Below, piece after piece: positions 5,032 through 11,494 of a DNA stretch of 11,520 bases. The notes beneath the pieces are model-generated. The model saw only the letters and a list, made by a program, of their open reading frames with translations, ran no database searches and was not told the DNA's origin. A program made the translations under genes and the position numbers. How positions within the stretch are numbered: position 1 is the first letter of the stretch; every line of letters starts with the position of its first letter. Source of the DNA: Candidatus Nomurabacteria bacterium (GTDB lineage: Bacteria; Patescibacteriota; Minisyncoccia; Phycocordibacterales; SBAW01); contig CALREG010000020.1 of the NCBI GenBank assembly GCA_943355135.1, positions 1-11,520 on the forward strand. Direction: 5' to 3'.

Positions 5032-6807
5032 ATGAAAGTAAGCAAACTTTGGTTGGATAAATTTTTTAGTGCTCCTCTGCCGGAGGCGTCAGCGCTTTCG
5101 ACTGCGCTGACCTTCCATGCGTTTGAAATAGATGGAATAGAAACAGCGGGCGACGACCAAGTGCTCGATGTCAAAGTAACTCCAAACCGCGGACATGACG
5201 CGCTCAGTCATCGCGGGATAGCCAAAGAGCTCTCCGCAATACTTAAGCTGCCTCTTATCAGCGATCCACTCGCACTGCCTCCTGTGCTCGCGCCGGTTAC
5301 AACCGAGGTATCAGTTACGCTCGACTCCAAACTTTGCAAGCGCTATATCGCGGGCTACCTAAAGGGTGTAAAAGTCGGCCCAAGCCCGCAATGGCTGCGT
5401 GCGCGGCTCGAGGCTATCGGCCAGCGTTCCATCAACAATGTGGTAGATGCGACCAACTTTGTGATGTTCAACACCGGACAGCCGCTGCATGCGTTTGATG
5501 CCGGCAAACTCGGGAGTCTTGCTATGGGCGTGCGAGTAGCCAAAGACGGCGAGGTCATGATGGCGCTGGATAAAAAAGAATATACGCTCAACGCCTCGAT
5601 GCTCGTTATAACTGCAGCTGATAAAGCGGTTGGTATCGCAGGGGTCAAAGGCGGGATGCCCGCGGCTATAGATGAGTCGACCGTGGATATTGTGATTGAA
5701 TCAGCAAACTTTGATGGTGTGTCGGTACGCAAGACTGCACAAACACTCAAGCTGCGCACCGACGCCTCAACACGATTTGAGCAGGTGCTCAGCCCTGAGT
5801 TGGCGGCATACGGCATGCAGTCGGTCGTAGAGTTGATAGAAAAAGTAGCGGGCGGCACGCTTGCGGGTTATGTCGACGTGTACCCTGAGCCGCAAAAGCC
5901 GATGTACTCCAATGTCACGGTGGAGAAGATAAACGCAACATTAGGCACACAGCTGACCGGTGCGGAAGTGGCTGATGCGTTTGTGCGCCTTGGCCTGCCG
6001 TATAAAGAGGAAGCAGGCGTCTTTGAGGTATCGGTACCGTTTGAGCGGCTCGACTTGGTTATTGCTGAAGATTTGATAGAAGAGGTCGCCCGCATTGTGG
6101 GCTACGATAAAATTCCTGCAACAACGCTACCAGCGTTTGCTGGCTCGCCAGAGATAAACAAAAACTTTTCCGCTGCCGAGGCTGCGCGCGAGCGCCTTGT
6201 GGCTGAGGGGTACTCAGAAGTATTTACCAGCGTCTTTGCTGACGCGGGTGAGCGCATGGTGCTCAATAAAGTAGACTCGGTGCGGCCGTATTTGCGCACG
6301 AGTCTTGTGGTCGGACTTACTGAAGCGCTTGCAAAAAATAAGCCCAACAAAGATCTTCTGGGGCTTAAGGAAGTAAAATTGTTTGAGATAGGTACGGTCT
6401 GGAAGGGTGATACCGAGACGGTAGTGCTTGGCACTATTTCTGAAAAGCAGGCTGCTACAGAAGCGCCTCTTGAGACGAAAGATGCTATCTCCTACGAAGC
6501 CCTTGCACTTTCAAACACTAAGCGGTTTGAATCATTTTCAAAATACCCGTACATCGTGCGCGATGTTGCGTGCTGGGTGCCGGCTGGCACCGACGCCGAT
6601 GCAGTATTGGCCGACATACAAAAAACAGCAGGGGAGTTGGCACACAAAGTAACGCTCTTTGATCGGTTCGAAAAAGAGGGCAAAATGTCGCTCGCATTCC
6701 GCATTATCTTCCAGACATTCGATAGGACACTAACCGAGGTGGAAGTCAACCAAATTATGGCTACATTGAACGTTATTTTGGTGGATAAGGGCTTTGAAAT
6801 CCGCTAG
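5032..6807 (+). CDS. pheT: Phenylalanine-tRNA ligase beta subunit lacking the B2 OB-fold tRNA-binding domain
   Basis: PheT is the second subunit of phenylalanyl-tRNA synthetase, carrying the editing and anticodon-binding domains. The 591-residue product starts with the usual MKVSKLWLDKFF end. Near residues 35-45 it passes directly into LDVKVTPNRGHDALSHRGIAKEL. In E. coli PheT (795 residues) these two segments are separated by about 100 residues that form the EMAP/OB-fold tRNA-binding domain (B2), which is missing here. Next come the B3/B4 editing region (about 95-270, with INNVVDATNFVMFNTGQPLHAFD), B5 (about 290-370), the catalytic-like core (about 380-480) and the C-terminal ferredoxin-like anticodon-binding domain (about 495-591, from FSKYPYIVRDVACWVP). 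Start ATG 5032 is 6 nt after pheS. The gyrB -35 box lies inside the last codons, and the -10 box follows the TAG at 6805-6807. Confidence 0.96.
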   Translation: MKVSKLWLDKFFSAPLPEASALSTALTFHAFEIDGIETAGDDQVLDVKVTPNRGHDALSHRGIAKELSAILKLPLISDPLALPPVLAPVTTEVSVTLDSKLCKRYIAGYLKGVKVGPSPQWLRARLEAIGQRSINNVVDATNFVMFNTGQPLHAFDAGKLGSLAMGVRVAKDGEVMMALDKKEYTLNASMLVITAADKAVGIAGVKGGMPAAIDESTVDIVIESANFDGVSVRKTAQTLKLRTDASTRFEQVLSPELAAYGMQSVVELIEKVAGGTLAGYVDVYPEPQKPMYSNVTVEKINATLGTQLTGAEVADAFVRLGLPYKEEAGVFEVSVPFERLDLVIAEDLIEEVARIVGYDKIPATTLPAFAGSPEINKNFSAAEAARERLVAEGYSEVFTSVFADAGERMVLNKVDSVRPYLRTSLVVGLTEALAKNKPNKDLLGLKEVKLFEIGTVWKGDTETVVLGTISEKQAATEAPLETKDAISYEALALSNTKRFESFSKYPYIVRDVACWVPAGTDADAVLADIQKTAGELAHKVTLFDRFEKEGKMSLAFRIIFQTFDRTLTEVEVNQIMATLNVILVDKGFEIR

Positions 6808-6821
6808 GAATTTGCTATAAT
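6794..6821 (+). promoter_or_regulatory. gyrB promoter (TTGAAA, 16 nt, extended TATAAT)
   Basis: The -35 box TTGAAA (6794-6799, 5 of 6) and the -10 box TATAAT (6816-6821, 6 of 6) are 16 nt apart. A TG at 6813-6814 makes this an extended -10. Transcription should start near 6828, about 6 nt before the gyrB ATG at 6834, leaving almost no leader and no room for a ribosome binding site. The -35 box is inside the pheT coding end. This is among the strongest promoter matches in the window. Confidence 0.75.
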
Positions 6822-6833
6822 TACCACGTAATT

Positions 6834-8900
6834 ATGGCTGCCGAAAAAACACCAAAAAAAGGCTCTTACAGTGCTCAAGATATTACCGTTCTTGAGGGGC
6901 TCGAGGCTGTCCGTCGCCGCCCCGGCATGTATATCGGCACCACCGGCCCCGATGGTCTGCACCATTTGGTGTGGGAAATTTTTGATAACTCCCGCGACGA
7001 GGCGATGGGTGGCTTTGCCAACGATATCGAGGTCGTGCTCCTGCCGGGCAATATGGTGCGCGTCGCCGACAACGGCCGTGGCATTCCGGTCGACATCCAC
7101 AAGCAGACCAAAGTCTCTGCGCTCGACACGATCATGACCACGCTTCACGCGGGTGGCAAATTTGGCGGCGAGGGATACAAGGTATCCGGCGGCCTCCACG
7201 GCGTGGGAGCATCGGTAGTCAACGCGCTGTCGACCTACTGCATGGTCGAGGTGCACCGCGACGGTGCATCACACATGCAGGAGTACTCAATCGGCAAGAA
7301 GAAGGGCAATGTCAAAAAGATAGGCTCTTCTAAACTCCACGGCACGGTCGTGTCGTTTGTCCCTGACACCTCGATATTCCAAGGCGGGATCGAACTCGAC
7401 TTCGACAAGGTGGTCGCGCACCTGCGCGAGCAGGCCTACTTGGTCAAAGGTTTGCGCATCACCATCATCGACGCGCGCGTGGGCGACTACAAGGTGCCAA
7501 AGGCCGGCGCAGAGCTCTTTATCCGCCAAGAGTTGCACAGCTATCCGTCACAGTGTTTTTATTTCGAAGGCGGCTTGCGCTCGCTCATCGCGTTTACCAA
7601 CCGCTCGCACAAGCCCGTCCACAAAAATATCTTTTATGTAGAAAAGGAGCAGGACGGGGTGATGGTAGAAATTGCGCTGCAGTATGTCGACGACATCTCT
7701 GCGCGCGTGATGCCCTTTGCCAACAACATTTACACCGCCGAGGGCGGCACACACATCACAGGTTTTAAGGGCGCGCTCACCCGTACGCTCAACACCTATG
7801 CGCGCAAGGGCAACACGCTTAAAGACAGCGAAGAGAACTTTACCGGAGAGGACGTGCTCGAAGGTTTGGCTGCAGTCGTTTCGGTCAAACTCCCCGAAAT
7901 CCAGTTTGAAGGTCAAACTAAAGCCAAACTCGGCTCTGTCGAAGCACGCGGCGCGGTAGAAACTGTCTTCAGCGAGGCCTTTGGTGCCTACATGGAGGAG
8001 AATCCGGAGGACGCGCGCGCCATCATAGGCAAAGCCGCGTTGGCACTCAAGGCGCGCAAGGCGGCCAAGGCGGCCAAAGACTCGGTGTTGCGCAAGGGCG
8101 CGATGGAGGGCTTTGGGTTGCCGGGCAAACTCGCAGACTGTCAGAGCAAAGATCCCGCAGAGTCAGAACTCTTTATCGTAGAGGGAGACTCGGCAGGTGG
8201 CTCGGCCAAGCAGGGTCGCGATCGCCGCATCCAAGCAATACTCCCGTTGCGCGGCAAAATCCTCAACGTTGAACGCGCGCGCTTGGACAAGATGCTTGCC
8301 TCACAATCGGTCAAGGACTTGATACTCGGTCTTGGTACCGCGATCGGCGACATCTTCGACATCACCAAACTGCGCTATCACAAAATAATTCTTGCGACCG
8401 ATGCCGACGTAGACGGTGCACACATCCGCACGCTTCTGCTCACGCTCTTCTTCCGCCACTTTAAACCTATCATCGAGGGCGGCTATCTTTTTATTGCCCA
8501 GCCGCCGTTATACAAAATAAAGCGCGGCAAGGAAATAATGTACGCGTACAGCGATGAAGAAAAGAATGCGCTCATCGGCAAAGACGCCGAGATAGAAGAG
8601 GACTCTGCTTTTGACCCCGAAGTAGCAGCTGCTGCAAATCCTGATGATCAAGAGGAGGTCGTGGAGGTGAAGGGCAAAAAACAAAAAGTATCTATCCAAC
8701 GCTACAAGGGCTTAGGCGAGATGAACCCCGACGAGCTGTGGGAGACCACGATGAACCCCAGCAACCGTGTGCTCAAATTGGTCAACATCGAAGATGCCCA
8801 AGATGCCGACAAAGTCTTCGACATACTCATGGGCGAGGATGTCTCGAGCCGTAAGAGTTTCATCCAGTCCAACGCCAAGCTGGCAAACCTCGACATCTAG
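6834..8900 (+). CDS. gyrB: DNA gyrase subunit B
   Basis: GyrB is the ATPase and TOPRIM subunit of gyrase, which introduces negative supercoils together with GyrA. The 688-residue protein is complete. The GHKL ATPase domain has EGLEAVRRRPGMYIG (21-35), the likely catalytic Glu48 with Asn52, ADNGRGIP (78-85), LHAGGKF (104-110) and GGLHGVGASVVNALS (119-133). The transducer has GGTHITGFKGALTRTLN (304-320) and the QTK loop (361-363). The TOPRIM domain has EGDSAGGSAKQGRDR (450-464) and DADVDGAHIRTLL (523-535), which supply the metal-binding acids. QRYKGLGEMNP (622-632) is gyrase-type, and the end is SNAKLANLDI. There is a short acidic insertion near 585-615, and the large E. coli-type C-terminal insertion is absent. 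An Arg (54) follows DNS where most GyrB proteins have a hydrophobic residue. The ATG at 6834 sits just below a near-consensus promoter, and a terminator follows 13 nt after the stop. gyrA is not in the window. Confidence 0.97.
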   Translation: MAAEKTPKKGSYSAQDITVLEGLEAVRRRPGMYIGTTGPDGLHHLVWEIFDNSRDEAMGGFANDIEVVLLPGNMVRVADNGRGIPVDIHKQTKVSALDTIMTTLHAGGKFGGEGYKVSGGLHGVGASVVNALSTYCMVEVHRDGASHMQEYSIGKKKGNVKKIGSSKLHGTVVSFVPDTSIFQGGIELDFDKVVAHLREQAYLVKGLRITIIDARVGDYKVPKAGAELFIRQELHSYPSQCFYFEGGLRSLIAFTNRSHKPVHKNIFYVEKEQDGVMVEIALQYVDDISARVMPFANNIYTAEGGTHITGFKGALTRTLNTYARKGNTLKDSEENFTGEDVLEGLAAVVSVKLPEIQFEGQTKAKLGSVEARGAVETVFSEAFGAYMEENPEDARAIIGKAALALKARKAAKAAKDSVLRKGAMEGFGLPGKLADCQSKDPAESELFIVEGDSAGGSAKQGRDRRIQAILPLRGKILNVERARLDKMLASQSVKDLILGLGTAIGDIFDITKLRYHKIILATDADVDGAHIRTLLLTLFFRHFKPIIEGGYLFIAQPPLYKIKRGKEIMYAYSDEEKNALIGKDAEIEEDSAFDPEVAAAANPDDQEEVVEVKGKKQKVSIQRYKGLGEMNPDELWETTMNPSNRVLKLVNIEDAQDADKVFDILMGEDVSSRKSFIQSNAKLANLDI

Positions 8901-8913
8901 TTGCACATTCAAC

Positions 8914-8945
8914 AAAAAAGCCCCGCCAACTGGCGGGGCTTTTTT
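8914..8945. terminator. Strong bidirectional intrinsic terminator between gyrB and the convergent CARDB gene
   Basis: AAAAAAGCCCCGCCA (8914-8928) pairs perfectly with TGGCGGGGCTTTTTT (8931-8945). A GC-rich core is flanked by six A and six T, so the element can end transcripts from either side: gyrB on the plus strand and the surface-protein gene on the minus strand. Confidence 0.93.
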
Positions 8946-8965
8946 GACGAGGTTTAGCCTCGTCA
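8945..8965 (-). terminator. Second hairpin next to the terminator, on the 3' side of the CARDB gene
   Basis: TGACGAGG (8945-8952) pairs with CCTCGTCA (8958-8965) around a 5-nt loop. On the minus-strand transcript it lies 3 nt after the stop codon of the surface-protein gene and abuts the bidirectional terminator. It is followed by an A-run and not a T-run, so it is not a terminator alone; it may stabilise the 3' end. Confidence 0.5.
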
Positions 8966-8968
8966 GTA

Positions 8969-10051
8969 TTAGTAAACTTGGTAGGAAATGCCGGCGGTGT
9001 TGTCTCCCTCGTTGAGCTCCCAGACAAGATTGAAAGGGTCGATCTGCACCGAAGCGCTCTGCGTATTGTTGGTGTAGCCAGGTTGTGTATAGCCGTAGAC
9101 ATTCGAGCTGTAGCCGGAGACGTTGCAAGGGCCGTAGCTGTTGCAAGTGCCAGGGCCGCCATAAACCGGCGTGCCTGGGTCGCACGGATACCAGCCATTG
9201 CACGGATTGCCACCACCAGTAAATTGATTTGCCGGAAGCTGTGCAGTGTAGGTGAGCGTGTACACAACCTTATCGCCCGGATAGAGCGCCTGCTGTGCAG
9301 GAGAGGTGTAGGTATAAATCGGAGTGTACGGCAAGCTCGCAGTAAAGGTCCAATTGGCAGGTACCACATTGGTGCCGACGTTTTCAACCACAAACTGGAG
9401 CGGCACCTGCGCCCCCGATCGGATCGAGTTGAAGTTGCTGAGGATGCGGACCTGTAGGTCGGGGTAGCCGTAGAGGTTGGTGGTGCGGCCGCTCGAGACA
9501 TACTTGGCCGTGGTGCCGCCAGACTTTGCAGGCGCTTTTGTAGCCGCAGCCTTAGCAGCTGGTGCAACAGAGGTGTTGGCCGAACCGGTGGCAGTTACAA
9601 CGCCGGTGCCGAGATTAGTCGCGGTCACGGTAAAGGAGACCGTAGTAATTTTGGTCGCGGGCGATGCAGGGGTGAGCGTCAGCTTGTCCTTAGCGTTGGT
9701 ATAATTAAATGGGGTATTGCACGGCACGCTCTGGAGTGCACCGGTAGCAAGCGGTGCTTTGAGCGAGACGCCGTCGGCGCACGAATAGCTTACGTTGTAC
9801 GCGTATGAGCCGCTGCCGCCGGTGTGCGACCACGAGAGAGTAAACGCATTGCCCGATACGGTTGAGAGGGGGAGCGAGACAACGAGCGCTTCTTTTGCAG
9901 TAGTTTTGGTGGTAGTAAGATTACCGATGAAGGTCGGGATAAAAAAGGCGAGCTGGATAATGCCCCATGCGCCGAGGAGCAGGACCGCAATAAGACCAAC
10001 AACGGCGATGACGCGGAGCACGTGTTCTTTAAAAGTGTTTCGAGTGGTCAT
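8969..10051 (-). CDS. Membrane-anchored surface protein with CARDB-like domain and Cys-rich insert
   Basis: The 360-residue product has a short basic N-terminus and one long hydrophobic segment (residues 13-42) that should anchor it with the rest outside. Residues 55-160 look like a beta-rich Ig-like domain with Cys91 and Cys111. A low-complexity Ala/Thr/Lys linker follows (about 160-190). From PDLQVRIL (197) a CARDB-type beta-sandwich begins, with VPLQFVVENVGTN (216-228), a YPGDKVVYTLTY segment (257-268) and a final strand pair ending in LNEGDNTAGI (346-355). The CARDB fold is interrupted at about 276-332 by a Gly/Tyr/Asn/Pro-rich insert with four Cys residues (284, 290, 303, 309) in two CX5C pairs. 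There is no LPXTG-like end. The likely role is adhesion or cell-surface structure, inferred from the fold type only. The gene is divergent from the sortase and convergent with gyrB. Its start is supported by a TTGACA promoter. Confidence 0.82.
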   Translation of the reverse strand: MTTRNTFKEHVLRVIAVVGLIAVLLLGAWGIIQLAFFIPTFIGNLTTTKTTAKEALVVSLPLSTVSGNAFTLSWSHTGGSGSYAYNVSYSCADGVSLKAPLATGALQSVPCNTPFNYTNAKDKLTLTPASPATKITTVSFTVTATNLGTGVVTATGSANTSVAPAAKAAATKAPAKSGGTTAKYVSSGRTTNLYGYPDLQVRILSNFNSIRSGAQVPLQFVVENVGTNVVPANWTFTASLPYTPIYTYTSPAQQALYPGDKVVYTLTYTAQLPANQFTGGGNPCNGWYPCDPGTPVYGGPGTCNSYGPCNVSGYSSNVYGYTQPGYTNNTQSASVQIDPFNLVWELNEGDNTAGISYQVY

Positions 10052-10066
10052 ATGTATATAATTAAG

Positions 10067-10095
10067 AAGTTAGCATAATACAATTTATTTGTCAA
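10067..10095 (-). promoter_or_regulatory. Promoter of the CARDB surface-protein gene
   Basis: On the minus strand a perfect TTGACA (10095-10090) is followed by a 17-nt spacer and TAACTT (10072-10067), preceded by TGC, an extended -10. The predicted start is near 10060, about 9 nt before the ATG at 10051. There is no Shine-Dalgarno sequence. Confidence 0.6.
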
Positions 10096-10112
10096 GTACG
10101 CAACGTTGACAA
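10089..10112. repeat. Inverted repeat TTGTCAA-N10-TTGACAA holding both divergent -35 boxes
   Basis: TTGTCAA (10089-10095) and TTGACAA (10106-10112) are perfect reverse complements separated by 10 nt. Each arm contains the TTGACA of one of the two divergent promoters. The symmetry may simply reflect two consensus -35 boxes placed back to back, or it may be a dyad for a regulator that controls both genes. Confidence 0.75.
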
Positions 10113-10133
10113 TTTTGTAATAAACGGTATTAT
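10106..10133 (+). promoter_or_regulatory. Sortase promoter (TTGACA, 16 nt, TATTAT); leaderless
   Basis: TTGACA (10106-10111, 6 of 6), a 16-nt spacer and TATTAT (10128-10133, 5 of 6) predict a start near 10140, two bases before the sortase ATG at 10142. The transcript would be effectively leaderless, in agreement with the lack of a Shine-Dalgarno sequence. Confidence 0.68.
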
Positions 10134-10141
10134 ATAAACCA

Positions 10142-10738
10142 ATGATTAAACGCTCCACCAGCTTTGCACTCACTTTTGTGGCGCTCTTCGTGCTCTCTTT
10201 TGTGTTTTTGGCGTGGGCTGACATGCTCCCCGAGCCTATCGACCCTGCGGGCAACTCTTTTGAAACTCCGGCGCTTACACCTTCTGACACACAGTCTGCC
10301 GACACTCCCATACGTATTGTAGCCAAGCCTATCGGTCTTGATAAGACCGTGCTCAACCCCGAGTCGACCGACGTCGCGCTGTTGGACGAAGCTCTGCTCA
10401 GTGGCACCGTGCGCTATCCGCAGTCGGGGCTACTTGGAGTTGACGGTACGGTGCTTATTTTTGGACACTCCAGCTATTTGCCAATAGTCCACAATCAAAA
10501 TTTTAAAGCCTTCAACGGTATCCAAAAACTTAAGGTGGGCGAGATTGTCAGTGTGTACTCTGCAGGCGCTGAGTATCGCTACGCGGTCACCGGCGTGCGC
10601 CTTGCTGATGCCGAGGAAGACGTGATTGAACTGCCTTCAGTCGGAAAACACCTCACTCTCGTCACTTGCGACTCCTTTGGCACTAAATCTGACCGCTTTG
10701 TGGTCACCGCCGACTTTGTCGGTGCCTACGCTCTGTAA
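10142..10738 (+). CDS. Sortase (class not resolved, class E/F/D-like)
   Basis: Sortases are membrane-anchored cysteine transpeptidases that cut a sorting signal in exported proteins and join them to the cell surface or to each other. The 198-residue protein has an N-terminal membrane segment (residues 7-26), a Pro/Ser/Thr-rich stretch (28-57) and a sortase beta-barrel from about residue 58. The catalytic triad is visible: His109 in LIFGHSSYL, Cys176 in LTLVTCDSFG and Arg185 in KSDRFVV. The strand before the histidine (GVDGTVLIFGH) and the FKAFNGIQKLKVGEIVSVY segment also fit the family. The start ATG 10142 lies two bases after the predicted transcription start. No protein in this window shows a C-terminal sorting signal, so its substrate is elsewhere or unconventional. 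It is divergent from the CARDB surface-protein gene, which suggests a shared surface role. No clear terminator follows. Confidence 0.9.
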   Translation: MIKRSTSFALTFVALFVLSFVFLAWADMLPEPIDPAGNSFETPALTPSDTQSADTPIRIVAKPIGLDKTVLNPESTDVALLDEALLSGTVRYPQSGLLGVDGTVLIFGHSSYLPIVHNQNFKAFNGIQKLKVGEIVSVYSAGAEYRYAVTGVRLADAEEDVIELPSVGKHLTLVTCDSFGTKSDRFVVTADFVGAYAL

Positions 10739-10811
10739 AAAAAGAACTTCATTAGTAATCCAGGTTTAAATGGCTACAGTTAGTCGTAGATTGCCATGTG
10801 CGGAGGGGTAC

Positions 10812-10840
10812 TTGACAAAATTCTACATACGGTGTAAACT
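10812..10840 (+). promoter_or_regulatory. Promoter of the WQP-repeat secreted protein gene
   Basis: TTGACA (10812-10817, 6 of 6), a 17-nt spacer and TAAACT (10835-10840, 4 of 6, including the key T, A and final T) predict a start near 10847. That gives a leader of about 46 nt with a Shine-Dalgarno site, unlike the other promoters in the window. Confidence 0.65.
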
Positions 10841-10848
10841 GTATACAG
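10839..10848. promoter_or_regulatory. 10-bp palindrome CTGTATACAG over the predicted transcription start
   Basis: CTGTATACAG is a perfect palindrome that overlaps the end of the -10 box and the predicted start point of the last gene. Its position would suit a repressor operator. It is too short to be sure it is not chance, and it does not fit the spacing of an E. coli-type LexA box. Confidence 0.3.
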
Positions 10849-10877
10849 CTACAAGTTCTCAACTTATCGCAACCAAC

Positions 10878-10884
10878 GGAAGGA
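10878..10884 (+). promoter_or_regulatory. Shine-Dalgarno site GGAAGGA, fixes the start at 10893
   Basis: GGAAGGA lies 8 nt before ATG 10893, ideal spacing. It is the only clear Shine-Dalgarno site before a gene in the window, and it selects this ATG over an upstream in-frame one at 10770. Confidence 0.75.
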
Positions 10885-10892
10885 TTCCGGTC

Positions 10893-11438
10893 ATGTTCAA
10901 GGCAATCTTCGCGATCCTCGCTTTCTGCGTGCTTTCCAGCTCTGCTTCGGCCCAGTGGCAACCCACAGGACCGTGGCAGCCGATGGGACAGTGGCAGCCG
11001 GTTCGCACCGCCAAGTTCGAATGCCGCTCGGGCATCATGCACGACGGCGTCTGCTTCAGCTCCGTGCAACTGGCGATGCAGTACGGGTATCGGCCGCCGC
11101 GCGCTGCGGTGGTCGTAGTTCCTCCGCCGGTGGTGGTCGCGCAGCGTGCGCCGGTCGAGCGTGATGTCGTCATCCTGCCGCCCAACAGGCGGCCGGGGAT
11201 GCATCGTGGTGAGCGCCGCGCGCTCACGCCCGCTCAACGCGAGCAGCTCAACGAGCTGTTGGACATCCAGACCGAGGAAGTACTCGGTCCGCGTGCGGAA
11301 AACTCGCGCGGCTTCGTGGGGCTCAAGAACGGTCGTCAGCGCGTTCCGCACGGATGCACTGAGGACAAGAGGCAAAGTCCCGACGGGCGCCACACGCTCG
11401 TTCGGGTCGACTGTCCTCCTGGCGCAGGAAGGCGCTAG
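10893..11438 (+). CDS. Secreted protein of unknown function with WQP repeats
   Basis: I do not recognise this 181-residue protein. Residues 1-20 form a textbook signal peptide (basic MFK, hydrophobic core, SASA before QW), so the mature chain should start at Gln21. It opens with three six-residue repeats (QWQPTG, PWQPMG, QWQPVR; 21-38). A segment with Cys44 and Cys54 follows, then a Val/Pro-rich stretch (72-98), a charged helical part (LTPAQREQLNELLDIQTEEV, 111-130) and a C-terminal part with Cys155 and Cys174. Four Cys residues could form two disulfides, which would suit an exported protein. The upstream in-frame ATG at 10770 is rejected because it precedes the promoter and would bury the signal peptide. 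The gene appears more GC-rich than its neighbours and has a conventional promoter, leader, Shine-Dalgarno site and terminator. It could be acquired, or belong to a secreted family with its own expression style. Confidence 0.72.
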   Translation: MFKAIFAILAFCVLSSSASAQWQPTGPWQPMGQWQPVRTAKFECRSGIMHDGVCFSSVQLAMQYGYRPPRAAVVVVPPPVVVAQRAPVERDVVILPPNRRPGMHRGERRALTPAQREQLNELLDIQTEEVLGPRAENSRGFVGLKNGRQRVPHGCTEDKRQSPDGRHTLVRVDCPPGAGRR

Positions 11439-11452
11439 GTTCAACACTGTTT

Positions 11453-11494
11453 GGCACTGCAACTCTTAGGAGAGTTGCAGTGCCGGGCATTTTT
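11453..11494 (+). terminator. Intrinsic terminator of the WQP-repeat gene
   Basis: A perfect 14-bp stem pairs 11453-11466 with 11471-11484 around a TAGG loop (the core pairs GGCACTGCAACTCT with its reverse complement). A run of five T (11490-11494) follows after GGGCA. It begins 14 nt after the stop codon. The 5-nt gap before the T-run makes it slightly atypical. Confidence 0.82.

Noticed and set aside
8945..8965. Second hairpin as an independent terminator of the CARDB gene
   Set aside because: On the minus strand it is followed by A residues and not T; the adjacent bidirectional terminator is the likely stop point.
10839..10848. LexA/SOS box
   Set aside because: The palindrome has CTG and CAG arms only 4 nt apart, whereas the E. 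coli-type box needs 10 nt, and no SOS gene is nearby.
10770..10892. Upstream in-frame ATG for the WQP-repeat protein, adding 41 residues
   Set aside because: It precedes the promoter at 10812-10840, lacks a Shine-Dalgarno site and would place the signal peptide internally.
10752..11462. 236-codon open frame on the minus strand opposite the WQP-repeat gene
   Set aside because: The plus-strand frame has a promoter, Shine-Dalgarno site, signal peptide and terminator. The minus frame has none of these and would begin inside the terminator stem.
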